64,000 nt of DNA from Candidatus Rubrivivax defluviihabitans (GTDB lineage: Bacteria; Pseudomonadota; Gammaproteobacteria; Burkholderiales; Burkholderiaceae_C): NCBI GenBank assembly GCA_016709385.1, contig JADJMW010000004.1:1-64000 (forward strand). Direction: 5' to 3'. Every line of letters begins with the position of its first letter. Position 1 is the stretch's first letter. The position numbers and the translations under genes are program-made. This document shows positions 44,002 through 53,277 of the stretch, one piece after another. The notes beneath the pieces were generated by a model that worked only from the letters and a program-made list of their open reading frames with translations, ran no database searches and was not told the DNA's origin.

Positions 44002-45816
44002 ATGAACGGAAACCGTCTTCACCACGGGCTGGCGGCCGTGGTCGCACTGGTGGTCGCGCTGGTGACCACGCTTGGCAGCGTTCAGGCGGCGACGCTCACC
44101 CTCACCGACGTGGCCGGCCAGCCGCTCGCCACGGCCAAGGTGCGCGAAGTCGCCACCGTGCCGACGGCGCTCGACAAGTCGGACAACGGCTACCCGGCGC
44201 CGGGCCAGGTGCGGCGCGTCGACCCCGAGATCACGCGCTTCACCGACGCCGACGGGCGCGCCAGCTGGGCCGACCGCGGTGTTCCGGTGACCTACCACGT
44301 GCGCAAGCCCGGCTATCGCGACGCCAGCGTCAGCCTGGCCGCCGGCAGCGCCGAGGCCCGCATCGTGCTCGAGCCCGAGACCGACGCCTTGAAGCTCGCC
44401 GAAGCCAGGCCGGCCAACGTCTGGCTGGGCGCGCTCGACCTCGGCGACGTGAAGCGCAAGCAGCACTTCATGCTGCAGTGCGGCTTCTGCCACCAGCAGG
44501 GCAATGCCTTTCTGCGCCAGGAGCGCACGGCACGGGACTGGAGCGACGCCATCTCGCGCATGGTGCGCTACGGCGCCAGGCTCGCGACCGAGGACCAGCG
44601 GGCGCTGCCCGAGATGCTTGCCGCGGGTTGGCGCCAGCTGCGTGAACACCCCGAGCGGCTCGCCACGCCCGCGCCCTGGGACCCGGCGCTCGCCGGCACG
44701 ACGACGATCACCGAGTGGCCGATCGGCGACGCGATGTCGCAGACGCACGATCAGTTGCTCGGCGCCGACGGCAAGGTCTACGTGGCCGACAACATCCAGG
44801 ACCGGCTGTACCGCATCGACCCGCAGACGAACGAGGTCACGGTGTTCAAGATCCCGCACCGCGAGGGCGACGCGGCGGGTGGCCTGCTGGCGGCGCGGCT
44901 GAAGGACTTCCCGCGCCACGACAGCACCTCGAACGCGCATTCGCTCGCGCAGTCGGCCCGCGACGGCCACATCTTCATCACGCCGTCGGCGCAGCAGCGG
45001 CTGGTCGAGTTCGATCCCGCGACCGGCGCCTTCGAGCTGCACGAGATGGGGGCGGGCTTCTATCCGCACACGATCCGCATCGATGCCCAGGACCGGGTGT
45101 GGTTCACGCTCGCGCTGTCGAACCAGATCGCGATGTTCGACCGCGCGACGAAGCGCTTCACCTTGCACGACCTGCCCACGCGCGGCTGGCGCGAGTGGCT
45201 TACCGTCACGCTGATCCGGCCCATCTTCAAGTTGATGAGCTGGGGCCTGCCGCTTGCGAACTGGCTGCCGGTGGACCGCCTCGCCACCGGCACGCCGCTG
45301 CCCTACGGCATCGACATCACGCCCGACGGCAGCGTCTGGTTCGCGCGCCTGCACACCGACGAGATCGGGCGCATCGACCCGGCCACCGGCGCGGTGACGA
45401 TGATCGCGACGCCGTTTGCCGGCCCGCGCCGGTTGCGCAGCGACAGCGAGGGGCACTTGTGGATCGGCGCCTTCCCCGAGTCGGCGATCGTGCGCTACGA
45501 CCCGAAGACGGGCGCCTTCACGCGCTACGACCTGCCGGTGGTTCCGAAGGGCAGCGACACGCCGTATGCGCTCAACGTCGACAAGAAGCGCGGCATCGTC
45601 TGGGTCACCGGCAACCAGTCCGACTCGCTGCACGCACTCGACGTGAGGAGCGGGTCCTGGCGCAGCGTGCCGCTGCCGCGCCGTGTGGCGTTCACGCGCG
45701 ACATCGAGATCGCCGAGGACGGCACCGTCTACACCTCGACCTCCAACTTCCCGAGCTGGCATGTCGAGGACGCGCAGCCGACGATGATCCGCGTGCAGAC
45801 CACGGCCGCGCGCTGA
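44002..45816 (+). CDS. Secreted beta-propeller (Vgb-like) protein with a haem c motif
   Basis: This 604-residue protein begins with a signal peptide (AAVVALVVALVTTLGSVQA). A carboxypeptidase-regulatory-like beta domain (about residues 30-125) follows, then LQCGFCHQQGN with CxxCH (residues 160-164), which would bind haem c. From about residue 235 it has repeated propeller blades (GKVYVADNIQDRLYRIDP, GSVWFARLHTDEIGRIDP, GHLWIGAFPESAIVRYDP) as in the virginiamycin B lyase family. It is probably periplasmic. An MFS transporter follows 6 nt later. It may be an oxidoreductase rather than a lyase; this is inference. Confidence 0.75.
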   Translation: MNGNRLHHGLAAVVALVVALVTTLGSVQAATLTLTDVAGQPLATAKVREVATVPTALDKSDNGYPAPGQVRRVDPEITRFTDADGRASWADRGVPVTYHVRKPGYRDASVSLAAGSAEARIVLEPETDALKLAEARPANVWLGALDLGDVKRKQHFMLQCGFCHQQGNAFLRQERTARDWSDAISRMVRYGARLATEDQRALPEMLAAGWRQLREHPERLATPAPWDPALAGTTTITEWPIGDAMSQTHDQLLGADGKVYVADNIQDRLYRIDPQTNEVTVFKIPHREGDAAGGLLAARLKDFPRHDSTSNAHSLAQSARDGHIFITPSAQQRLVEFDPATGAFELHEMGAGFYPHTIRIDAQDRVWFTLALSNQIAMFDRATKRFTLHDLPTRGWREWLTVTLIRPIFKLMSWGLPLANWLPVDRLATGTPLPYGIDITPDGSVWFARLHTDEIGRIDPATGAVTMIATPFAGPRRLRSDSEGHLWIGAFPESAIVRYDPKTGAFTRYDLPVVPKGSDTPYALNVDKKRGIVWVTGNQSDSLHALDVRSGSWRSVPLPRRVAFTRDIEIAEDGTVYTSTSNFPSWHVEDAQPTMIRVQTTAAR

Positions 45817-45822
45817 GCGGTG

Positions 45823-47016
45823 ATGCTGCTGCTGCGCCACCGCTGGTTCTACCTCTCATGCCTGGCCGCGTTCACCGCCGGGCACATGGTCAACTACGCG
45901 GTCATCATCTACGCGCAGGAGGTGATCGGCTCCGACCTGCTCTCGGGCATCGGCTTCGGGCTGTGCTTCGGGCCGCCGCTGCTGCTCGGCTGGTATGCCG
46001 GCGTGCTCTGCGATCGGCTCGCGCCGGGGCGGCTGATCCTGGCCGCGCAGATGGTGTTCATCGTCGCCGCGCTGCTGCTGTGGTTGGCCGACCGCAGCGT
46101 CGCCGAGCCCGGCTCGCGCGTGCCGTGGCTGGTGCTGGCCGCGGCGTTGACGGGCGTCGGCTGGTCGTTCGTGGCGCCGGCGCGGATGGCGGCGCTCGGC
46201 CAGGTCGCCAGCGCCGAAGAACTGAAGCCGGCCTCGGTGATCTTCAACCTGCTGGTCATGTTCGGCTTCGGGCTCGGGCCCTTGCTGATCGCCGTGATGC
46301 GGCGTAACTTCGGCTGGCCGGGAGTCTTCTGCGGCGCGGTCGTGCTGCTGGCGCTGGCCTCGGTGATGCTGCTGGGCGTGCACACGCGGCGCAGCGGCAA
46401 GGTGCACGAGCCGGTCGCGACGGAGATCCGCCAGGGGCTCGCGGCGGTGCGCGCCAACCCGCTGCTCGCGCAACTGATGGTCGCTGCGATGGCGGGTTAT
46501 CTCGCGATGGGGCCGATGACGGTGCTGCTGCCCAAGCTCGCCGCGACCCGGCTCGGCTTGAGCGAGCTGCAGCGGGGCTATTTCCTCGGCACGCTCGCGC
46601 TGTCGCTGATCGCGGGCGGCATCGTGGCGCTCGCGCTGGCACGCCGCGCCCACCACGGCCGCGCCATCCTCGCTGGCACCGTGCTCGCCGGCGTGCTGCT
46701 CGCGGCGCTCGGCGGCGCGCATTCGACGGCCGTCGCGGTGGTGCTGCTGTGCGGCGTCGGCATCGCCGGCGGCTTCGCGCTGTCGCTGATCGTCGCCGGC
46801 ATCCAGGCCCAGGCCCCCGAAGCGCTGCGCGGGCGCGTGGTCAGCATGTACACCATCATCAGCCAGGTCGTTCCGGCGGCCTCCGGCGTGGTCGCCGGCG
46901 CGCTGGTGCAGGGCTTCGGCGTCGGCGTGGCGCTCGCCGCCTGCGGTGCGACGCTGGGCCTCGTGATGCTGCTCAATGCCGGGTGGATGACCGCGCTGCG
47001 ACGCCATCGGGGCTGA
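45823..47016 (+). CDS. MFS transporter
   Basis: This 397-residue protein has 12 predicted hydrophobic segments in two halves. The loop after helix 2 (GWYAGVLCDRLAPGRLIL) has the MFS motif A. The sequence resembles exporters of the EntS/enterobactin type, but I would not assign a substrate. I chose ATG 45823 over GTG 45820. It is coupled to the propeller gene. Confidence 0.85.
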   Translation: MLLLRHRWFYLSCLAAFTAGHMVNYAVIIYAQEVIGSDLLSGIGFGLCFGPPLLLGWYAGVLCDRLAPGRLILAAQMVFIVAALLLWLADRSVAEPGSRVPWLVLAAALTGVGWSFVAPARMAALGQVASAEELKPASVIFNLLVMFGFGLGPLLIAVMRRNFGWPGVFCGAVVLLALASVMLLGVHTRRSGKVHEPVATEIRQGLAAVRANPLLAQLMVAAMAGYLAMGPMTVLLPKLAATRLGLSELQRGYFLGTLALSLIAGGIVALALARRAHHGRAILAGTVLAGVLLAALGGAHSTAVAVVLLCGVGIAGGFALSLIVAGIQAQAPEALRGRVVSMYTIISQVVPAASGVVAGALVQGFGVGVALAACGATLGLVMLLNAGWMTALRRHRG

Positions 47017-47281
47017 ACCGGGATCGGACGCACGACGGCCCACATGGCTGGCTCTCGACGGCGTCGGTGCCCGGTGGCGGCCGGCAACATCGACTGCCGT
47101 CGCGCCACGGCCGGCATGCTCGAGCCCCTGACGATGCCCGGCGGGTCAGCCTCCAACTCGACGCACCGCCAAGGCGTCCCGGGGATCCGATCCTGGCAGC
47201 CGCACGCCTATCATCCACGACCATCCATGGGCCGGCGCTTCCACCGGGGCTGGCCCGTGCCACTTCTCCGCGGCCATCGAC
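47017..47281. other. Intergenic region, no gene seen
   Basis: About 265 bases without a credible gene between the MFS and DUF349 genes. Confidence 0.5.
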
Positions 47282-50032
47282 ATGCTGAGCTGGTTCTTCA
47301 AGAAGGGCGTCCACACCCAAGCGCCGGTGGCCCCCAAGGTGCCACCGCCACCGGCCGTGCTCGGTGCCGCCGCAGCCGCTGCGCCGGCTGCCGCCGGCCC
47401 GGACTGGGCGGCACGGTTGCAGGCCGCGCAGGGCGACGACGCGGCGCTGCTGCGCATCGCGGCCTCGGCGCCGCGGCTGGAAATCAAGATGGCCGCCGTG
47501 CAGGCGCTGGCCGCCGAGGCGTCGCTGCGCCAGGCCGAGCGTGAATTCCGCAGCCACGACCGCAAGGTGCACCGGCTTGCCAAGCAGCGGCTGGAGGCGG
47601 CCGTGGCGCAGCGCGAGGCCCGTGCCCGGGCGCAGGTGCTGCTGGAGCGCGCGGCGGCTCTGGTGGACGAAGCCGACGTGCCGATCAACCACGTGGTCGA
47701 ACTCGACCATGGCTGGCACGCGCTGGCGGCCGACCTGCTGGAGCCGCGGCAGCGCACGCGCTTCGCCGAACTGCGCGCGCGGCTGGACACTGCCATTCGT
47801 GAACGCGGTGAGGCCGAGCAGCGCCTGCACCGCTGGAGCGGCGACGTCCGGCAGCAGTTGCCCGCGTGGCGCGAAGCGATGGTTGCGGCGGCGGGGCAGG
47901 GCGAGGCGGGAGACGCTGCGCGGCTGGCGCTGGACCTGCGCGCGCTGCTGGAGGCACGACCCGCGGTGCCGGCCAAGGTCACGGCCGATCTCGACACCGC
48001 ACTGGGGCTTGCGCTGCAGGCCGCGAGCCAGGTCGAGTCGCGGCTGGCCTGGCTGGCCACGCAGGCCGCCGAGCCGGCCGCAGTGCCTGAACCGCCCGCC
48101 GCAGGCGAGGCCGCGGAACCGGGGGCCGAGGCCGCCTTGCCCCGGCCCGAGACCTTGCCGCCGCCGCGCTGGACCGACCTGCCGGCCCTGGCAGACGCCG
48201 AACTGGCCGGCATCCTGGACCAGCGTCACGCATCCTGGCTGCGTGAACGTGCGCCGGTGCCGTCGCGCGCCAGCGCCGCGCCGACCCCAGCGCCGAGCCC
48301 GGCTCGCAACGACGCCGCGACGGCAGCGCAGCGAGCGCAGGTGGACTCGCTGCTGCAACAGGCCGAGCAGGCGCTGGCCGAGGGCCAGCTCGGCGCGCTG
48401 CAGCAGCAGCTGCAGGCGATCGATACGCTGGTGGGCCCCAAGCGCGCCACCGTGTGGCCGGACGCCTTGCGCGGGCGGCTTGCTGCGCTGCGCGCCGAAG
48501 GGGCCCGTCTGAAGGGGTGGCAGCAGTGGGGCGGTGCACGCGCCCGCGAGGACCTCGTGACCGAAGCCGAGGCGCTGGCCCGGCACACGCAGGCGGCCAC
48601 CGACTCCGAGGCGGTCAGCAAGCCGAAGTTGAACCTGACCGACCATGCCCAGGCCATCCAGGCCCTGCGGCAGCGCTGGAAGGAACTCGACCGCCTGAGC
48701 GCCGCGGCACCCCAGACGCTCTGGCAACGCTTCGACGCGGCGCTGCAGACCGCCCATGCGCCGGTGGCGGCACAGCAGGCTGCGCTGCAGGCCGCTCGCG
48801 AGGAGAACCTGGCGGCCCGCGAGGCGCTGCTGGCCGGCCTGGACGCGCTGCCGCTGCCGCCGCATCCGGCGCACGCCGCCGACCCGGCGGCGGCAACGCC
48901 TTTGCCTTCGGACGCGCCGACCGTGGAATGGAAGGACCTGGTGCGCGAACTGCACGGCTTCCAGTTGGCGTGGCGCAAGCTGGGGCCGGTCGAGCACACG
49001 GTGCCCGCCAGCGCGCGCCAGGGGCTGCAGCAGCGCTTGCGCGATAGCCTGGCCCGCATCGAGCAGCCCTTGCAGGCCCTGCGCCAGGTGGCCACCGGGG
49101 AGCGCGAGCGCTTGATTGCCGAAGCGCAAGCGCTGGTCGCGCGCACGGGCCAGCCCTTGCCCTGGCACGAAGCCGCGCGGCAGGTGCGTGACCTGCAGTC
49201 GGCCTGGCAGCACCACGCCCGCCAGTTGCCCTTGCCCCGCGCCCTGGAATCCGATCTGTGGGCGCGCTTCAAGGCCGCCACCGACGCCGTTTTCGCCCAG
49301 CGCAACGCCGCGGCGGCCGCACGCGACGCCGCCCTGTCGGCGAACCTGACGGCGCGCGAGTCGTTGCTCGAGCGCCTGGCGGCGCTGGACGCGGAGGCCG
49401 ACCCGGCCGCAATCGAACGCACACTGGCTGAAGTCGACCGGGCCTGGCGCGTGCCTGCGGAACTGCCGCGCGGCGCCGGTGACGCGCTGGAGGCGCGCTT
49501 TCGTTCGGCCTGGGCCGCGGCGCAGCAGCGGTTGAACGCGACGCAGACGCGGCATTGGCAGTCCCAGTGCGATGTTCTGCTGGCCCGGCTGGCGTGGTGC
49601 GAGTCGCGTGAATTGGCCGGCGGCGGCACGGCCGACCCGAGCCCGCCGGAGCAAGACGACCTGCCCGCGGCTTGGCAGCAGGCGCTGGCCTGGCGCTGGG
49701 GGCGGCCGCCGGCCCCGGGGCCGTTGGCCGCGACGGAGGTCGACGACCTGCTGCTGCAGCTGGAAGCGGTGCTGGAGATGCCGTCGACGCCCGAGCGCCA
49801 GGCCGAAAGGCGCCAGCTCAAGTTGCGCGCGCTGAAGGCCGCCATGGAAGGGCGGATGCAACCAGCGCAGGGTCCGGCGCAGCACGCCGCGGCGTGGCTG
49901 GCGCTGTTGCGGCAGGGTGGCCTGACTACGGCCCAGCGCCAGCGGTTGCAGGATCTGGTGGCGGCGTTGCGGCAGGCGCCCCCCGGCACGCTGGCCCGCG
50001 TCGGCGCGTCGGCGCGCTCTTCGGGTGTCTGA
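47282..50032 (+). CDS. DUF349 domain protein
   Basis: This 916-residue cytoplasmic protein is rich in Ala, Arg, Gln and Leu and strongly helical, with repeated DUF349-type units such as AIQALRQRWKELDRLSAAAPQTLWQRFDAALQTAH. It is longer than many relatives. DUF349 proteins have no established enzymatic role. The start is ATG 47282 (MLSWFFKKGVHTQAP). Large open frames on the opposite strand here are shadows produced by the extreme GC content. Confidence 0.8.
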   Translation: MLSWFFKKGVHTQAPVAPKVPPPPAVLGAAAAAAPAAAGPDWAARLQAAQGDDAALLRIAASAPRLEIKMAAVQALAAEASLRQAEREFRSHDRKVHRLAKQRLEAAVAQREARARAQVLLERAAALVDEADVPINHVVELDHGWHALAADLLEPRQRTRFAELRARLDTAIRERGEAEQRLHRWSGDVRQQLPAWREAMVAAAGQGEAGDAARLALDLRALLEARPAVPAKVTADLDTALGLALQAASQVESRLAWLATQAAEPAAVPEPPAAGEAAEPGAEAALPRPETLPPPRWTDLPALADAELAGILDQRHASWLRERAPVPSRASAAPTPAPSPARNDAATAAQRAQVDSLLQQAEQALAEGQLGALQQQLQAIDTLVGPKRATVWPDALRGRLAALRAEGARLKGWQQWGGARAREDLVTEAEALARHTQAATDSEAVSKPKLNLTDHAQAIQALRQRWKELDRLSAAAPQTLWQRFDAALQTAHAPVAAQQAALQAAREENLAAREALLAGLDALPLPPHPAHAADPAAATPLPSDAPTVEWKDLVRELHGFQLAWRKLGPVEHTVPASARQGLQQRLRDSLARIEQPLQALRQVATGERERLIAEAQALVARTGQPLPWHEAARQVRDLQSAWQHHARQLPLPRALESDLWARFKAATDAVFAQRNAAAAARDAALSANLTARESLLERLAALDAEADPAAIERTLAEVDRAWRVPAELPRGAGDALEARFRSAWAAAQQRLNATQTRHWQSQCDVLLARLAWCESRELAGGGTADPSPPEQDDLPAAWQQALAWRWGRPPAPGPLAATEVDDLLLQLEAVLEMPSTPERQAERRQLKLRALKAAMEGRMQPAQGPAQHAAAWLALLRQGGLTTAQRQRLQDLVAALRQAPPGTLARVGASARSSGV

Positions 50033-50128
50033 AGGTCTTGGCGATCAGCTGCTAGGCGTCGGCATCGCTCCGCACTTCGGCGCCATGGACCGGGTCCGGC
50101 AAGCGGCTCGGTGCGGCGCCGGGCAAGG

Positions 50129-50314
50129 TCAGCGGAAACCCAGGAAGCCGACGCACCTTTCCACGTCCTCCGGGTGCTGCTCGCAATAGCGCCGCAACTC
50201 GACGCCTTCGCGCTGTTGCGGCGACATCTGCGCCGTGCTCGTGCTGCAACCGACGGCCGCGAGCGCGGCCAACAACGCGCCCATGGCGCGCCACAGGGGT
50301 CTCTTTAAGGGCAT
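50129..50314 (-). CDS. Small outer-membrane lipoprotein (61 aa)
   Basis: Begins MPLKRPLWRAMGALLAALAAVGC with a lipobox AVGC at the end of a short signal. The remaining 38 residues are polar with two further cysteines. ATG 50314 has GAGGAG 9 nt upstream, a convincing start. No family is recognised. It lies between two plus-strand genes. Confidence 0.65.
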   Translation of the reverse strand: MPLKRPLWRAMGALLAALAAVGCSTSTAQMSPQQREGVELRRYCEQHPEDVERCVGFLGFR

Positions 50315-50437
50315 GAATCCGACTCCTCTAAAACCGGCCTCGGGGAGATGAAGCCATAACGCCAGCATAGCCACTTGCCCGGCGACGTGCACGCGCGGCG
50401 CCGGAGGCACCTCGACCTTGAGGCACACTCGCTCGCC

Positions 50438-51592
50438 ATGGGACCTCTTCAAGGACTGCGGGTCATCGAACTCGCGAGCATCGGCCCCGGGCCGCTGTGC
50501 TGCATGCTGCTGGCCGACCTGGGCGCCGACGTGGTGCGCGTGGACCGCCTCGAACCCAGCGGGCTGGGTGTGGCCATGGATCCGCGCCACGACGTCAATG
50601 CCCGCGGCCGCCGTTCGGTGGCGCTGGACCTCAAGTCCGAAGCCGGCCGCGACGCCGTGTTGCGGCTGGTGGCCGGGGCCGACGTGCTGGTGGAAGGCTT
50701 TCGCCCCGGCGTGACCGAAAAGCTCGGCCTCGGTCCGGCCGACTGCCAGGCGCGCAACCCGCGGCTGGTCTACGGCCGCATCACCGGTTTCGGCCAGACC
50801 GGCCCGCTGGCCGCCGCGGCCGGGCACGACCTCAACTACATCGCGCTGGCCGGCGTGCTGCACGCCATCGGCCCAGCCGGCGGCAAGCCGGTGCCGCCGC
50901 TCAACCTGGTGGCCGACTACGGCGGCGGCGCGCTGTACCTGGCCTTCGGCGTGCTGTCGGCGCTGTTCGAGCGCCAGCATTCGGGGCGCGGCCAGGTGGT
51001 GGACGCGGCCATGGTCGACGGCGCGGCCTCGCTGGCGTCCATCTTCTACGGCCTGCAGGCCGCCGGCACCTGGGGCGAGCCGCGCGGCGCCAACCTGCTG
51101 GATGGCGGCGCACCGTTCTACGACAGCTACGAGACCGCCGACGGCCGCTTCGTCAGCCTGGCGCCGCTGGAGCCGAAATTCTTCGCCCAACTGGCCGCCG
51201 TGCTCGAACTGGAGCCGCGCTTCGTGCAACGTCAGTACGACCGCCGCCTGTGGCCGGAGATGCGCGCGGCCATCGCTGCGGCGGTGCGGCGGCGCACGCG
51301 CGACGAATGGTGTGCGCGGCTCGAAGGCAGCGACGCCTGCTTCGCGCCGGTGCTTTCGTTCGACGAGGCGCCCTTGCATGCCCATGCCCGGGCGCGCGGC
51401 GCCTTCGTCAGCGTCGACGGCGTGGTGCAGCCCGCGCCGGCACCGCGCTTCGACCGCACGCCGGCGCCGCCGCCGCGGCGCGCGCCCGCGGTGGGCGAGC
51501 ACAGCGCCGAGGTGCTGCTCGAGGCCGGTTTCAGCGACGCCGAGGTGGCGGCGCTGTTCGCGTCCCGCGTGGCCGCTGGAGCGGCGCGATGA
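50438..51592 (+). CDS. CoA-transferase family III (alpha-methylacyl-CoA racemase-like)
   Basis: This 384-residue protein shows the family III signature: LRVIELASIGPGPLCCMLLADLGADVVRVD, then RGRRSVALDLKSEAGRDAV, LVEGFRPG and LVYGRITGFGQTGP. Close relatives are 2-methylacyl-CoA racemases that invert branched-chain acyl-CoAs for beta-oxidation. It overlaps the NUDIX-hydrolase fusion gene as ATGA, suggesting related roles in acyl-CoA metabolism. Confidence 0.9.
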   Translation: MGPLQGLRVIELASIGPGPLCCMLLADLGADVVRVDRLEPSGLGVAMDPRHDVNARGRRSVALDLKSEAGRDAVLRLVAGADVLVEGFRPGVTEKLGLGPADCQARNPRLVYGRITGFGQTGPLAAAAGHDLNYIALAGVLHAIGPAGGKPVPPLNLVADYGGGALYLAFGVLSALFERQHSGRGQVVDAAMVDGAASLASIFYGLQAAGTWGEPRGANLLDGGAPFYDSYETADGRFVSLAPLEPKFFAQLAAVLELEPRFVQRQYDRRLWPEMRAAIAAAVRRRTRDEWCARLEGSDACFAPVLSFDEAPLHAHARARGAFVSVDGVVQPAPAPRFDRTPAPPPRRAPAVGEHSAEVLLEAGFSDAEVAALFASRVAAGAAR

Positions 51593-53277
51593 GCCGCGGC
51601 TACGTGCCCCCACCCGAAGCGCGGCGGGCCGCTTCGCTGCTGCTCCTGCGCGACCGCCCCGACGGCCAGCCCGGCCTGGAGGTACTGATGCTGCGCCGCG
51701 CCGAGCGCGAGGACGACATGCGCAGCGGCGCAGTCGTTTTCCCCGGCGGTGTGCTCGACGCACGCGACCGCGAGGCGCACGCACACAGTCTCGGCCCCAG
51801 CGACGCCGAGGCCAGTGCGTGGCTCGGCCTGGCCGAGGGCGGGCTCGACTACCTGGTGGCGGCGGTGCGCGAATCCTTCGAAGAAGTGGGCCTGCTGCTG
51901 GCGCAGGCCGAAGCCGGGTTCGACCTGGCCGCGCTGAAGCCCTGGCGCGACCGGCTGCAGGCGGGCGAAGTCGCGATGGCCGACTTCTGCCGCGCCGAGG
52001 GCCTGCGCCTGGACCTGCGCGGGCTGGCCTATTTCAGCCACTGGCTCACCCCGCCGGGAGTGCCCAAGCGCTTCGACACGCGCTTCTTTGCCGTGGCCGC
52101 GCCGCCGGGCCAGCAGGCCGAGGCCGACCTGGGCGAGGCGGTGGAACTGATGTGGCTCACGCCGCAGGCGGCGCTGCAGCCGCAGCGCGGCCTGAAGCTG
52201 CTGCCGGTGACGCAGCGCACGCTGCAGGACCTGGCGCGCTTCGGCAGCAGCGCCGAGGCCCTGGCCGAGGCGCGCACGCGGCGCGATATCGCCGTCACCA
52301 TGCCGCGCCTGGCCACTTCGACGCGCGGCCGGCGCATCGTGCTGCCGCACGAACTGCCCTGGGCCGAGATCGGACGGCTCGACCCCGAGGGCCGCGGCGA
52401 CGTGTCGTGTGAACTGCTGCCCGGCCGGGCGGTGCGGCTGTCGCCGCGCATCATTCGCGTCACCGCGCCCAACCCGGGGCCGATGACCGGCCCCGGCACC
52501 AACAGTTATCTGGTGGGCGAGGGTGGTGCGTGGACCGTCATCGACCCCGGGCCGCAGAACGAGCCGCACCTGCAGGCGCTGCTGGCCGCCGCGGGCGAAG
52601 CCGGCGGGCGCATCGAGCGCATCCTGGTCACGCACACCCACCGCGACCATTCGCCGGGCGCCGCGGCGCTGGCCGCCGCCACCGGCGCCCCGGTGTGGGG
52701 CCGCATCGCCGAGCACCCGCAGTGGCAGGACGCCGACTTCGCGCCCGATGTCGAGCCGCGTCACGGCGACCGCCTGCCCTTGGGCCCGGCCAGCACGCTG
52801 CGCGTCGTCCACACGCCCGGGCATGCGTCCAACCACCTGTGCTACCTGCTGGAAGAAGAGCGGCTGCTCTTCACCGGCGACCACGTGATGCAGGGCTCCA
52901 CCGTCGTCATCAACCCGCCCGACGGCGACATGGCGGCGTACCTGCAGGCGCTGCATGCGCTGCTGGAAGAAGACCTGCAGTGGCTGGCGCCGGGCCATGG
53001 TTTTCTGGTCGCAGAGCCGCAGGCCGTGCTGCGCGCGCTCATCGCGCACCGACTGAAGCGCGAGGCCAAGGTGACGGCGGCACTGCGCCAGGCCGGCCCC
53101 GCCAGCCTGGACGCGCTGCTGCCACGGGTGTACGACGACGTGCCGGCCGCGCTGCACGCCGTGGCGCGGCGTTCGCTGCTTGCGCACCTGCTGAAGCTTC
53201 AGGGCGACGGTGCGGCCCGGGTCGTCGCCGCCGGCGATGTGGCCGGCGCGGGTGACGGGCTCTGGTCAGCCGCCTGA
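51589..53277 (+). CDS. NUDIX hydrolase fused to metallo-beta-lactamase-fold hydrolase
   Basis: This 562-residue protein has an N-terminal NUDIX domain (about 10-240) with GGVLDA and RESFEEVG; the box is split by a roughly 35-residue insertion. The C-terminal metallo-beta-lactamase fold (about 275-540) has HTHRDH (His349), HTPGHASNHLCY, FTGDHVM and a final APGHG. This LACTB2-like half should bind two zinc ions. NUDIX domains of this type hydrolyse CoA or nucleotide diphosphates. With the co-translated CoA-transferase, a CoA-linked function is plausible. It converges with bpt, overlapping by 12 nt. Confidence 0.8.
   Translation: MSRGYVPPPEARRAASLLLLRDRPDGQPGLEVLMLRRAEREDDMRSGAVVFPGGVLDARDREAHAHSLGPSDAEASAWLGLAEGGLDYLVAAVRESFEEVGLLLAQAEAGFDLAALKPWRDRLQAGEVAMADFCRAEGLRLDLRGLAYFSHWLTPPGVPKRFDTRFFAVAAPPGQQAEADLGEAVELMWLTPQAALQPQRGLKLLPVTQRTLQDLARFGSSAEALAEARTRRDIAVTMPRLATSTRGRRIVLPHELPWAEIGRLDPEGRGDVSCELLPGRAVRLSPRIIRVTAPNPGPMTGPGTNSYLVGEGGAWTVIDPGPQNEPHLQALLAAAGEAGGRIERILVTHTHRDHSPGAAALAAATGAPVWGRIAEHPQWQDADFAPDVEPRHGDRLPLGPASTLRVVHTPGHASNHLCYLLEEERLLFTGDHVMQGSTVVINPPDGDMAAYLQALHALLEEDLQWLAPGHGFLVAEPQAVLRALIAHRLKREAKVTAALRQAGPASLDALLPRVYDDVPAALHAVARRSLLAHLLKLQGDGAARVVAAGDVAGAGDGLWSAA

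Noticed and set aside
48226..49989. Long open frames antisense to the DUF349 gene (also 50129-51784 and 46973-49885 minus strand)
   Set aside because: They are GC-driven shadows with Arg/Ala/Gly-rich, motif-free translations. The plus-strand genes are well supported. Only the last 61 codons of the 50129-51784 frame are a real gene.
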